A stretch of 64,000 bases of DNA, taken from Echinicola marina. Its GTDB lineage: Bacteria > Bacteroidota > Bacteroidia > Cytophagales > Cyclobacteriaceae. The stretch is from the NCBI RefSeq assembly GCF_020463795.1, contig NZ_CP080025.1, positions 127,001 to 191,000 on the forward strand. The letters are read 5' to 3'. The notes under the pieces were generated by a model. That model worked only from the letters and a program-made list of their open reading frames with translations. It did no database searches and had not been told where the DNA came from. The first letter of the stretch is position 1, and each line of letters opens with the position of its first letter. Of this stretch, positions 26,354-35,397 are shown one piece after another. Position numbers and translations under genes: made by a program.

Positions 26354-27937
26354 TCACAAAGGAATATTCCCATGCTTCTTTTTGGGCAGTACATCCACCT
26401 TGTTTTCCAACATTTTAAATCCAGAAATTAACTTTTTCCGGGTATTCGAAGGTAAAATCACCTCATCCACATATCCCCTGTGCGCAGCTCTGTAGGGATT
26501 TGCAAATTCCCTGGTGTATTCATCGATTTTTTCTTGCAGCTTTTCCTCGGGATTCTCTGCATTAGCAATCTCCTTCTTAAAAATGATCTCTGCCGCCCCC
26601 TTTGCTCCCATCACGGCAATTTCAGCAGTCGGCCATGCAAAATTCAAGTCAGCACCGATATGCTTGGAATTCATCACATCATAAGCTCCACCGTAGGCCT
26701 TCCGCGTTATCACTGTTATCCGGGGAACAGTTGCTTCCGAAAAGGCATAGAGCAGTTTTGCCCCATTGGAAATAATACCATTCCACTCTTGGTCAGTCCC
26801 AGGCAAAAAACCCGGCACATCTACCAAAACCAATAAGGGAATATTGAAACAATCACAAAATCGAACAAACCTTGCGGCCTTAATAGAAGCATGATTATCC
26901 AAAACACCCGCCAAAGACTGAGGCTGGTTTCCGACGATACCAATACTCCTTCCTGCTATCCTGCCAAATCCAACGACCATATTATCGGCATAATCCTTAT
27001 GCACCTCCAAAAAGCTGTCTTCATCAACAATTCCTCTTACCACCTTACGCATATCATAAGGATGATTAGGATTTTCAGGAACAATACTATCCAATTCCTT
27101 TCTCGCTTCATCCCTTCTCATTTCATAAAAATATACAGGAGCATCGTCCTCACAATTTTGAGGCATATAGCTTAACAGCCGCTTTATATTCATAATACAT
27201 TCTACCTCATTTGCACAGGCAAAATGGGTCACGCCACTTTTCACACTGTGTGCACTCGCCCCTCCCAGCTCCTCCGCGGTTACATTTTCCTGGGTCACAG
27301 TCTTCACCACATTTGGACCTGTCACAAACATATAAGAAGTTTCCTCCACCATCATAATAAAATCTGTAATAGCAGGAGAATAAACAGCCCCTCCTGCGCA
27401 CGGCCCCATGATGGCCGAAATCTGAGGTATCACACCTGAAGCTAAGGTATTTCTGTAAAAAATATCTGCATAGCCACCTAGTGAACTCACCCCTTCTTGA
27501 ATCCTAGCACCACCAGAGTCATTTAAGCCTATTACTGGAGCTCCATTTTTCATGGCCATATCCATAATTTTACAAATTTTCTCTGCATGCGTTTCTGACA
27601 AGGATCCCCCAAAGACTGTAAAATCCTGGGAAAACACATAAACTAACCTTCCATTTACCTCTCCATAACCCGTAATCACTCCATCTCCTAGGTAATATTC
27701 CTTATCTAGTCCAAAGTCCTTACAACGGTGCATTTTAAACTTGTCTATCTCTTGAAAAGTCCCTTCATCTATCAATAAATCTACTCTCTCCCGCGCTGTC
27801 AGCTTGCCCTTTTCATGTTGAATTGCTATCCTGTCCTTTCCTCCACCTTGAAGTGATTCCTCATTTTTCTTTTTTAACAGATCCAATTTTTCTTGATTAC
27901 CTGGCAAGGTATACACTCCTTTGGTTGAACTTTTCAT
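26354..27937 (-). CDS. acyl-CoA carboxylase beta subunit (carboxyltransferase)
   Basis: This 527-residue carboxyltransferase moves CO2 from carboxybiotin to an acyl-CoA, most likely propionyl-CoA, giving methylmalonyl-CoA. It has the crotonase-like N- and C-halves of the PccB/methylmalonyl-CoA decarboxylase alpha family: [19 protein letters not shown], the first oxyanion region SGGARIQEG with [12 protein letters not shown], and the second-half [25 protein letters not shown] and [10 protein letters not shown]. It is full length. No biotin carboxylase or BCCP is adjacent; accB and accC lie 28 kb away. A TATATTTG -7 element is 26 nt upstream. Acetyl-CoA or decarboxylase function cannot be excluded. 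Confidence 0.9.
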   Translation of the reverse strand: MKSSTKGVYTLPGNQEKLDLLKKKNEESLQGGGKDRIAIQHEKGKLTARERVDLLIDEGTFQEIDKFKMHRCKDFGLDKEYYLGDGVITGYGEVNGRLVYVFSQDFTVFGGSLSETHAEKICKIMDMAMKNGAPVIGLNDSGGARIQEGVSSLGGYADIFYRNTLASGVIPQISAIMGPCAGGAVYSPAITDFIMMVEETSYMFVTGPNVVKTVTQENVTAEELGGASAHSVKSGVTHFACANEVECIMNIKRLLSYMPQNCEDDAPVYFYEMRRDEARKELDSIVPENPNHPYDMRKVVRGIVDEDSFLEVHKDYADNMVVGFGRIAGRSIGIVGNQPQSLAGVLDNHASIKAARFVRFCDCFNIPLLVLVDVPGFLPGTDQEWNGIISNGAKLLYAFSEATVPRITVITRKAYGGAYDVMNSKHIGADLNFAWPTAEIAVMGAKGAAEIIFKKEIANAENPEEKLQEKIDEYTREFANPYRAAHRGYVDEVILPSNTRKKLISGFKMLENKVDVLPKKKHGNIPL

Positions 27938-27962
27938 GGGCTTATGTTTTAGTAGCTTTAAC

Positions 27963-27970
27963 CAAATATA
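27963..27970 (-). promoter_or_regulatory. -7 element for the acyl-CoA carboxylase gene
   Basis: The minus strand reads TATATTTG, an exact TAnnTTTG match, ending 26 nt before the start codon. Confidence 0.5.
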
Positions 27971-28130
27971 ATCAGGATGGCCATAGGGATGAAATTTTCA
28001 GCTTCATTATGACTGTTGAATTATCCTGTTTTTTACAGCAACCATTTACACTCTTTCTCTCATAAAGTCCGGCAATCACTAAGCTTTTTAAATAAACTTT
28101 TTATATTCGCACAACCAAAAGAAGGGCATT

Positions 28131-29102
28131 ATGAGAGATGCAAAGGCAGCCATCATTGATATGGGGACCAACACATTCCATTTGTTGTTAGTAGAACTTG
28201 ATAAAGGTGGTTTTAAAACCATCTACAAGGAAAAGGTCCCAGTAAAAATTGGACAAAAAGGAATAAGCAAAAACTTTATCCACCCGGATGCTGAGAAAAG
28301 AGCCCTCGATACCCTTACGCATTTCAGGAAGGAAATTGATGCAAATGGTATCCAGCAAATTTATGCTTTTGCCACCAGCGCTGTACGTAATGCCCGAAAT
28401 GGAAGCCAATTTGTAAAAGACATCAAAGAAAAGGTCAATATAAAAGTAAATGTCATCGATGGGGACCAGGAAGCCCAGCTGATATATGAAGGTATTAATT
28501 TTAGTGGATCCTTAAATGCCGAAAACAGCCTTATGATGGATATCGGCGGCGGTTCTGTTGAATTTATCATCGGCAACGAAAAAGAGGTCTTATGGAAGCA
28601 AAGCTTTGAAATCGGGGGCCAAAGAATGCTTGACCTTTTCCATTATCATGATCCCATCCTCGGAGAGGAAGTTGTAAAGCTTACACAGTACCTCAAAGAA
28701 AAGCTCACTGATCTCATCAATGCCCTGGAAAAGTACAAACCCAAAAGGCTGGTAGGAGCATCCGGGACTTTTGACACACTCACTGACATGTACTATGCCT
28801 CTTCCAAACTCTCAAAAATACAAGGACAAAGTGTTTTCCACTTACCCAGGGCCGCATTTGAAATATTAGCCCAAAAGCTGGTCACCCTAAACAAAGCGCA
28901 AAGACTCCAAATCCCAGGAATGATCCCAATGAGGGTAGACATGATCGTAGTCGCTTCCTGTTTGATAGAATTTATCTTACAATATGTGGACGCTCCCGAA
29001 CTTGTTTGTTCCAATTACGCTTTAAAAGAGGGGGTAATCTCCAGGCTGATCAACAAGAATGAAATGTTGCCATGTGGAGACATGGAAAACGCCAGACCAT
29101 AA
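28131..29102 (+). CDS. Ppx/GppA-family phosphatase
   Basis: This 323-residue protein of the actin-like ASKHA fold is predicted to hydrolyse polyphosphate or pppGpp. Seen: the phosphate-1 motif IDMGTNTFHLLLVE near the N-terminus, the adenosine-type segment MDIGGGSVEFIIG (about 138-150) and the GASGTFDTL motif. It is shorter than E. coli Ppx and lacks the C-terminal HD-like domains, as is usual in Bacteroidota. A near-consensus -7 (TATATTCG) lies at 28102-28109. The dehydrogenase gene downstream follows after 50 bp. Confidence 0.88.
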   Translation: MRDAKAAIIDMGTNTFHLLLVELDKGGFKTIYKEKVPVKIGQKGISKNFIHPDAEKRALDTLTHFRKEIDANGIQQIYAFATSAVRNARNGSQFVKDIKEKVNIKVNVIDGDQEAQLIYEGINFSGSLNAENSLMMDIGGGSVEFIIGNEKEVLWKQSFEIGGQRMLDLFHYHDPILGEEVVKLTQYLKEKLTDLINALEKYKPKRLVGASGTFDTLTDMYYASSKLSKIQGQSVFHLPRAAFEILAQKLVTLNKAQRLQIPGMIPMRVDMIVVASCLIEFILQYVDAPELVCSNYALKEGVISRLINKNEMLPCGDMENARP

Positions 29103-29152
29103 AATTTTAAATCATAGACCTTCAGGTCTCAGACCTTCAAATAAAAATCAGC

Positions 29153-30229
29153 ATGAACTTTAACTTTGAAGGGCTATTTGCCTTTACCAAAAGTATTTTC
29201 ATCAAAATGGGCTGTCCAGAAGAAGACGCCCAAACAGCCACTGAAGTTTTACTATCTGCCGACTTAAGAGGGGTAGACTCTCATGGCGTAGCCCGTTTAT
29301 CCGGCTATGTGAGACTTTGGGAAGCTGGACGGATAAATCCCCAACCCAATATAAGAATCGTCCATGAAAGCCCTAGCACAGCCGTGGTAGATGGAGACGG
29401 GGGCCTTGGTTTGGTAGTCGCCCCATATGCCATGAAAGTAGCTATTGAAAAAGCAAAAAATGCTGGCACCGGTTGGGTTTCAGTCAAAAACTCTAACCAC
29501 TACGGCATTGCTGGACACCATGCCATGCAAGCTTTAAAGCATGACATGATTGGCATGTCCATGACCAATGCTAGCCCATTGGTAAGCCCCACTTTCTCCA
29601 AAGAAAGATTATTGGGTACCAATCCTATAGCTGTAGCTATACCAGCCAATGAACAACCCGCTTTTGTTGCAGACATGGCCACCACCACCGCTGCAAATGG
29701 CAAACTGGAAATTCTACAAAGAAAAGAGGAACAAGCACCTTCAGGTTGGATACAGGACAAAGAGGGCAACCCCACCACCAATCCTTATGGTGTCAAAGAA
29801 GGTGGTGCCCTGCTCCCTTTGGGTGGCGACAGGGAACACGGCTCCCACAAAGGTTATGCACTGGGATCTATCGTTGACATTTTCTCTGCCGTGCTTTCTG
29901 GTGCCAATTACGGCCCGTGGGTCCCTCCATTTGTTGCCTTTTTACAGCCAGACCCAAACCCAGTTGGAGAAGGCATTGGACACTTCTTTGGAGCCATGAG
30001 AGTAGATGCTTTCAGGCCGGCCGATGAATTCAAAGCCCATATGGACAATTGGATCTGCAGATTCCGCAAAGCCAAAACCACTCCAGGAAATGAAAAAGTT
30101 TTGGTCCCTGGTGATCCTGAAAGGGAGCTTGAGAAAGAACGAATCAAGAACGGCATTCCTCTCCTTAAACCAGTAGAAAATGATCTTAGAGAACTCGGAA
30201 AAAAATTAGAGGTTGAATTCTCTCTTTAA
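29153..30229 (+). CDS. Ldh-family NAD(P)-dependent dehydrogenase (malate/lactate/ureidoglycolate type)
   Basis: This is a 358-residue member of the YlbC/Ldh2/MdhB family, which oxidises 2-hydroxyacids. Seen: the family motif ADLRGVDSHGVARLSGYV, VKNSNHYGIAGHHAMQA, NPIAVAIPA and the C-terminal GHFFGAMRVDAF. Its substrate may be malate, L-lactate, ureidoglycolate or a sugar-derived acid and cannot be told from sequence. A strong terminator follows. The 50-bp spacer upstream holds a short AGACCT repeat but nothing coding. Confidence 0.88.
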   Translation: MNFNFEGLFAFTKSIFIKMGCPEEDAQTATEVLLSADLRGVDSHGVARLSGYVRLWEAGRINPQPNIRIVHESPSTAVVDGDGGLGLVVAPYAMKVAIEKAKNAGTGWVSVKNSNHYGIAGHHAMQALKHDMIGMSMTNASPLVSPTFSKERLLGTNPIAVAIPANEQPAFVADMATTTAANGKLEILQRKEEQAPSGWIQDKEGNPTTNPYGVKEGGALLPLGGDREHGSHKGYALGSIVDIFSAVLSGANYGPWVPPFVAFLQPDPNPVGEGIGHFFGAMRVDAFRPADEFKAHMDNWICRFRKAKTTPGNEKVLVPGDPERELEKERIKNGIPLLKPVENDLRELGKKLEVEFSL

Positions 30230-30234
30230 TTCCT

Positions 30235-30285
30235 CCCAAGACATCAACAACCCAAGCTATTGATGTCTTGGGTTTTATATTTTTT
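30235..30285 (+). terminator. strong Rho-independent terminator after the Ldh-type gene
   Basis: CCCAAGACATCAA (30235-30247) and TTGATGTCTTGGG (30260-30272) form a perfect 13-bp stem, followed by T-rich sequence. Confidence 0.9.
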
Positions 30286-30350
30286 TGTTTTTTTTCATTT
30301 AACACCTTCTTAACCATAGAAATTTCAAGCTATTTTTTTATCTTATTCGC

Positions 30351-30845
30351 ATGTCAAAATTCCATCATTACCAAACCGTCTTAGAGTGGACCGGAAATTC
30401 CGGTATGGGTACTCGCGGCTATCTTGCCTACCAAAGAAATTTTGAAATCATCACAGAGGGAAAGCCTCATTTATTGGGAAGTGCGGATCCCTGTTTTAGG
30501 GGTGATAAAACCCGCCACAACCCGGAAGAGATGTTTCTCGCAAGTATATCTTCTTGTCATATGCTGTGGTACCTTCATCTCTGTGCAGAAGCGGGTGTAA
30601 GTGTCGTAGCATATGAAGACCACGCTGAAGGCATCATGCATGAAAACAAGAATGGATCGGGCCAATTTAATGAAGTCGTACTTTATCCTGTGGTTACAGT
30701 GGAAGCAGAATCCATGAAGACTAAAGCCATGCAATTACATGAAGAAGCCAAAAAACATTGTTTCATAGCCAACAGCTGCAATTTCCCTATCAGACACAAG
30801 CCAGTAATAAGGTTGGCGAAAAAAAATGCTTCAGCCCAATACTGA
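30351..30845 (+). CDS. OsmC-family protein
   Basis: This is a 164-residue OsmC/YhfA-type protein. Members with two reactive Cys residues reduce organic hydroperoxides. Seen: the strand TRGYLAYQRNFEI, NPEEMFLASISSCHMLWYL with the first Cys (about residue 67) and CFIANSCNFPI with the second near the C-terminus. The layout is that of the thiol peroxidase core. The gene is monocistronic, placed after a terminator. The following 206 bp to the mannose-1-P guanylyltransferase gene show nothing I can name. Confidence 0.9.
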   Translation: MSKFHHYQTVLEWTGNSGMGTRGYLAYQRNFEIITEGKPHLLGSADPCFRGDKTRHNPEEMFLASISSCHMLWYLHLCAEAGVSVVAYEDHAEGIMHENKNGSGQFNEVVLYPVVTVEAESMKTKAMQLHEEAKKHCFIANSCNFPIRHKPVIRLAKKNASAQY

Positions 30846-31051
30846 GCCAATAAGAAGAATTTAATTTCTAAAAAAGTTGTCGAAACCTTGGCTTTTATTC
30901 GCCCTTTACGACCTTAAAACCTCAAGTTTCGGATAATAAAAAAAATCTTCTCACTTAAGACTCGATAAACTTCAAAAGGACCAACCCAAAGAAAAATTGC
31001 TCATTGGATTAATCCTTTCATGCATATTGTACAAGCAAGTCTGTTCACATC

Positions 31052-32128
31052 TTAAATAAAATCCTCTCCTTTACTCTTGGCATCAGAAACAAATTCTTTG
31101 AATTTCTTCTCAGCATCCAGCTTACATATAAGAATTACATTTTCGGTTTCATTAATCAAGTAATTATCCAATCCATGGACAACTACCAACTTTTTTGGAG
31201 AAACCTTAATATAACTGTTGGTAGTATCATATAACACTGCATTGGCGTCAACAACATTATTATCCTCATCCCTTTCCTTTATCTGGTGCACACTCATCCA
31301 AGAACCTAGATCAGACCAACCAAAGTTGCTTTTCAGTAAATACACATCCTCTGATTTTTCCATAATTCCATAATCCAATGAAACATTTTTCACTAAGGAA
31401 TAGGCTCTTTTCACAAATTCGTACTCTTTCTCTGTGCCATAAAAATGATGCCCCTCTTCAAAGACCTCGGCCACTTCGGGCATTTGCTTTTCAAAAGCCT
31501 TTATAATAGACGCATTTTTCCAAACAAACATCCCACTGTTCCACACAAAGTCCCCACTTTCCAAAAATGTCTCCGCCAGTTTGGCATTTGGTTTTTCGGT
31601 AAAAGTCTTGACCTTTTTCAGTGCTCCCACATTTGCACCTTCTTTGTACTGGATATAGCCATAGCCGGTTTCAGGTCGATTGGGTTCTATCCCAATCGCG
31701 ATTAGCCTATGATGATGCTCAGCTTCAGCCAGGCCCTGCTTGATTTTCCTTTGAAAGGAAATCTCATCTAACACCAAATGATCAGATGGAGTCAATATCA
31801 CCCTTGCGTCTGGATCTGCTCGTTTGATCTTATAACTGGCATATGCCACACAAGTAGCCGTATTCCTTCTCAACGGTTCTGCAAGAATTTGACTTGCAGA
31901 AATATCAGGTAACTGCTCTTTGACAATATCTACATACATTTGATTGGTAACGACCAAAAAGTGCTCAGGGTCTGACAATTTCACAAACCGATCAAAGGTC
32001 ATTTGAAGCAAGGTTCTTCCTGTACCTAAAATATCCAAAAATTGTTTTGGATAATTATTCCTACTATAAGGCCAAAATTTAGACCCGATTCCTCCGGCGA
32101 GTACTACAATATATGGTTGTTTTTGCAT
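31052..32128 (-). CDS. mannose-1-phosphate guanylyltransferase
   Basis: This enzyme makes GDP-mannose from mannose-1-phosphate and GTP for surface polysaccharides. It is 358 residues, so it has only the nucleotidyltransferase domain and not the C-terminal mannose-6-phosphate isomerase domain of bifunctional ManC. Seen: VVLAGGIGSKFWPYSR followed closely by PKQFLDILG (the usual GGxGxRxWPxSR has Lys here), ILTPSDHLV, ETGYGYIQY, FTEKP and the WNSGMFVW block. It follows the KdsD-like isomerase by 8 bp, so the two are co-transcribed for envelope sugar synthesis. Confidence 0.92.
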   Translation of the reverse strand: MQKQPYIVVLAGGIGSKFWPYSRNNYPKQFLDILGTGRTLLQMTFDRFVKLSDPEHFLVVTNQMYVDIVKEQLPDISASQILAEPLRRNTATCVAYASYKIKRADPDARVILTPSDHLVLDEISFQRKIKQGLAEAEHHHRLIAIGIEPNRPETGYGYIQYKEGANVGALKKVKTFTEKPNAKLAETFLESGDFVWNSGMFVWKNASIIKAFEKQMPEVAEVFEEGHHFYGTEKEYEFVKRAYSLVKNVSLDYGIMEKSEDVYLLKSNFGWSDLGSWMSVHQIKERDEDNNVVDANAVLYDTTNSYIKVSPKKLVVVHGLDNYLINETENVILICKLDAEKKFKEFVSDAKSKGEDFI

Positions 32129-32136
32129 GATTCATT

Positions 32137-33105
32137 TTAAACAATACCCTCTTTCATCAAGTCATGAATATGGATAAACCCAACAATCTTTTCTTTATCC
32201 ATAACGACCAATTGGGTGATGTTGTATTCCTTCATCATATTCAAGGCTCGAATGGCGTATTCTCCTACCCCTATGGTCTTGGGACCTTTGGTCATGATGT
32301 CCTTTGCCTTGACAGTAGAAAGGTCCTGCTTTTGCTCCAACATCCTCCTTAAATCCCCATCTGTCACAATGCCAACCAAGCTCCCCTCAACATTTTGGAC
32401 TGCAGTTGCCCCCAGCCTTTTTCCACTAATCTCCAATATCACTTTGGCCAAATCATCCTTTTCCGAAACAAGGGGAAGAGTATCTTTTACCACTAAATCC
32501 TCGACAGTAAGATAAAGTTGTTTGCCCAAGGAACCTCCTGGGTGGAACTTTGCAAAGTCATCACTTCCAAAGCCCTTTGCCTCCAACAGACAAACAGCCA
32601 ATGCATCCCCAAGTGCCATATGAGCCGTGGTACTTGTGGTTGGAGCTAAATTAAGTGGGCAGGCTTCACTTTCAATCGTGGCATCCAAAACAAAATCGGC
32701 TTGCTTAGCCAGATAACTATCTTTGTTACTTACCAAAGCTGCCAGCTTAGATCCCATTTTTTTGAGCATAGGCACTAAAACTTTCACTTCAGGAGTATTG
32801 CCACTTTTAGAAATACAAATTACAAAATCTTCCTTTTGAATCATACCCAAATCCCCATGAATGGCATCAGCGGCATGCATAAATAATGCAGGTGTTCCTG
32901 TGGAGTTCAAAGTAGCCACTATTTTGGTAGCCACAATGGCACTTTTGCCCACCCCGGTAATCACCACTCGCCCTCTTGAAAGCAGTATTTCATTTACACA
33001 AGCTTCAAATTCATCATCAATTTGACCAATTAAATTCTGTACTGCTTCAGCCTCTATTTTGAGGACACGAATGGCACTGTTTTTAATATTTTTTATTATA
33101 TTCAA
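32137..33105 (-). CDS. kdsD: KpsF/GutQ-family sugar-phosphate isomerase (arabinose-5-phosphate isomerase)
   Basis: This 322-residue enzyme is predicted to convert ribulose-5-phosphate to arabinose-5-phosphate, the first step of KDO synthesis for lipopolysaccharide. It has an N-terminal SIS domain (VVITGVGKSAIVATKIVATLNSTG split over 47-70, then ISKSGNTPEVK and NLAPTTSTT), followed by two CBS domains (VEDLVVKDTLP..., KAKDIMTKGPKT...). The length is typical. A TACCTTTG -7 element is 29 nt upstream, overlapping head-to-head with a recQ-side element. Confidence 0.9.
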   Translation of the reverse strand: MNIIKNIKNSAIRVLKIEAEAVQNLIGQIDDEFEACVNEILLSRGRVVITGVGKSAIVATKIVATLNSTGTPALFMHAADAIHGDLGMIQKEDFVICISKSGNTPEVKVLVPMLKKMGSKLAALVSNKDSYLAKQADFVLDATIESEACPLNLAPTTSTTAHMALGDALAVCLLEAKGFGSDDFAKFHPGGSLGKQLYLTVEDLVVKDTLPLVSEKDDLAKVILEISGKRLGATAVQNVEGSLVGIVTDGDLRRMLEQKQDLSTVKAKDIMTKGPKTIGVGEYAIRALNMMKEYNITQLVVMDKEKIVGFIHIHDLMKEGIV

Positions 33106-33123
33106 TTTTACCGAGGTTATTAT

Positions 33124-33141
33124 TAAATTTGTACAAAGGTA
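33124..33141. promoter_or_regulatory. back-to-back -7 elements between kdsD and recQ
   Basis: TAAATTTG on the plus strand (33124-33131, 74 nt before recQ) and TACCTTTG on the minus strand (33134-33141, 29 nt before kdsD) are both exact TAnnTTTG matches, 2 bp apart. The two polymerases could not load at the same time. Confidence 0.5.
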
Positions 33142-33204
33142 AAATTATTTACTTTAAATATTTAATGAAAAGCATTCGGCAAATCATTAAAAAGACAGAA
33201 TGGA

Positions 33205-35382
33205 GTGGATATAAAAATTAAAGAGAACCTCAAGAAAATTTTTGGCTTCAACCAATTCAGAGGGAACCAAGAAGCAATAGTTGACAATATTTCACAAGGT
33301 AATAATACCTTTGTCATCATGCCCACCGGGGCGGGTAAATCGCTTTGCTATCAGCTACCTGCTGTCACAAGCGAGGGGACAGCCATAGTCATTTCTCCGC
33401 TGATCGCATTGATGAAAAATCAAGTGGATCAGTTGAATGCTTTTGGGATAAACGCCCACTTCCTAAATTCTACCCTCAGTAAATCTGAAACCAACCGGGT
33501 CAAAAGCCAAGTCCTAAGTGGAGACACCAAACTGCTCTATGTAGCACCTGAATCCCTCACTAAGGAAGAAAACATAACTTTCCTAAAGTCTGCCAAACTC
33601 AGCTTTGTAGCCATTGATGAGGCCCATTGTATTTCAGAATGGGGGCATGATTTCAGACCTGAATATCGAAAAATAAAATCCATCATTGGCCAAATAGGAG
33701 AGAATCTACCGATCATCGCCTTGACAGCCACCGCTACGCCCAAGGTCCAACAAGATATTCAGCGAAACCTAAATATGGAAGATGCTGATCTTTTCAAATC
33801 TTCCTTTAACAGGACCAATCTTTTTTATGAAGTGCGTCCTAAGGTCAAGAATGAGACCAAAAAGCAGCTTATCAAATACGTAAAGTCACACAAGGGCAAG
33901 TCTGGCATCATCTATTGCCTCAGCAGAAAAAAAGTGCAAGAAATCGCTGAACTGCTTAAGGTCAACGGAATCAACGCTGTCCCCTACCATGCAGGACTGG
34001 AGGCTGCTACCAGAGTAAAAAACCAAGACGATTTTCTCAATGAAGAAATCGAGGTGGTCGTAGCCACCATTGCATTTGGAATGGGTATTGACAAACCGGA
34101 TGTCCGATATGTCATCCATTATGATGTTCCAAAATCCCTTGAAGGCTACTATCAAGAAACCGGAAGAGCAGGAAGAGATGGACTCGAAGGTCATTGTTTG
34201 ATGTTCTACAAATTCGATGATATCATCAAGCTAGAAAAATTCAACAAGGACAAGCCCGTCAATGAGAGGGAAAATGCCAAAGTCTTGCTGCAAGAAATGG
34301 CTGCCTATGCAGAAAGCTCTGTGTGCCGTAGAAGGGTTTTGCTCCACTATTTTGGAGAAAGCCTCAATGAAGACTGTGGATACTGTGATAACTGTAAGAA
34401 AAAGAAAGATGCTTTCGACGGCCAAAAGGACATTCAAATAGCCATTGAAGCGGTTAAGACCACCAACCAGCGTTTTAATCTCGACCATATCGTCAAAGTC
34501 ATCCAAGGTGAGCAAAACGAATATATGGAGAGCTATAAACACGATGGGCTTACCGTATTTGGACAAGGAAAAGACAAAGATGAGCGCCATTGGAAATCGG
34601 TAATCAGACAGGCCATGATCCTCCACTTCTTGGATAAGGATATTGAAAATTATGGTGTCATCAAACTTTCATCAATCAGCGAAGATTTCCTTAAAGATCC
34701 ACATCCAGTGATGTTGAGCAAAGATCATGATTTTGAGGAAATGATAGAAAATGAGGAATCAGAAGAATTCAGCAATGGCAAAAAAGCTTACGATGAAAAG
34801 CTCTTCGAACTGCTTAAAGTAGAAAGAAAAAGGGTTGCCAAATCAAAAGGATTGCCACCATATGTAATCTTCCAAGACCCTTCATTGGAAGAGATGGCGA
34901 CGGTCTACCCTACCACCCGTGAAGAACTCGCACAAATTAATGGGGTTGGTATGGGAAAAGTCGCTAAATTTGGGTCTCCATTTCTCAAACTAATTGAAAA
35001 TTATGTTGAGGAGAACGACATCATTACAGCTTCGGATGTAGTGGTCAAAACAGCAGGCACCAGATCCAAAGTCAAAATATCCATTATTCAACAAGTGGAC
35101 AGGAAAGTGGACCTGGATGAGATTGCCACCAATCTAAACATTGGCATGACGGAGTTATTGCAGGAGATAGAACAAATAATTTACAGTGGTACAAAATTAA
35201 ACATCAATTACTATATCAATAATATCATGGATGAAGACCGTGAGGACACCCTTCACGATTATTTCATGAACGCAGAAACAGATAATATCAGAGAGGCATT
35301 ACATGAACTTGAAGACGAAGACTTCGGCGAAGAGGAAATTCGAGTGTATAGAATCAAGTTTATTTCAGACCATGCCAATTAA
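33205..35382 (+). CDS. recQ: ATP-dependent DNA helicase RecQ
   Basis: This is a 3'-5' SF2 helicase for DNA repair and recombination. The 725-residue protein has Walker A PTGAGKSLCYQLP, the DEAH box and aromatic loop IDEAHCISEWGHDFRPEY, motif VI QETGRAGRDG, a zinc-binding set (CRRRVLLHYFGE followed by CGYCDNC), a winged-helix RQC domain and an HRDC domain (LPPYVIFQDPSLEEMA). About 100 extra residues follow the HRDC domain, as in other Bacteroidota RecQ. The start is GTG at 33205; no in-frame ATG fits better. purD follows after 15 bp. Confidence 0.95.
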   Translation: MDIKIKENLKKIFGFNQFRGNQEAIVDNISQGNNTFVIMPTGAGKSLCYQLPAVTSEGTAIVISPLIALMKNQVDQLNAFGINAHFLNSTLSKSETNRVKSQVLSGDTKLLYVAPESLTKEENITFLKSAKLSFVAIDEAHCISEWGHDFRPEYRKIKSIIGQIGENLPIIALTATATPKVQQDIQRNLNMEDADLFKSSFNRTNLFYEVRPKVKNETKKQLIKYVKSHKGKSGIIYCLSRKKVQEIAELLKVNGINAVPYHAGLEAATRVKNQDDFLNEEIEVVVATIAFGMGIDKPDVRYVIHYDVPKSLEGYYQETGRAGRDGLEGHCLMFYKFDDIIKLEKFNKDKPVNERENAKVLLQEMAAYAESSVCRRRVLLHYFGESLNEDCGYCDNCKKKKDAFDGQKDIQIAIEAVKTTNQRFNLDHIVKVIQGEQNEYMESYKHDGLTVFGQGKDKDERHWKSVIRQAMILHFLDKDIENYGVIKLSSISEDFLKDPHPVMLSKDHDFEEMIENEESEEFSNGKKAYDEKLFELLKVERKRVAKSKGLPPYVIFQDPSLEEMATVYPTTREELAQINGVGMGKVAKFGSPFLKLIENYVEENDIITASDVVVKTAGTRSKVKISIIQQVDRKVDLDEIATNLNIGMTELLQEIEQIIYSGTKLNINYYINNIMDEDREDTLHDYFMNAETDNIREALHELEDEDFGEEEIRVYRIKFISDHAN

Positions 35383-35397
35383 ACTAGATTAAATTTC

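Noticed and set aside
29108-29140. Short AGACCT/AGGTCT repeat between the Ppx and Ldh-type genes.
   Set aside because: The palindrome at 29116-29129 has 6-bp arms and a 2-base loop, with no T-run. It is too small to call a terminator or operator.
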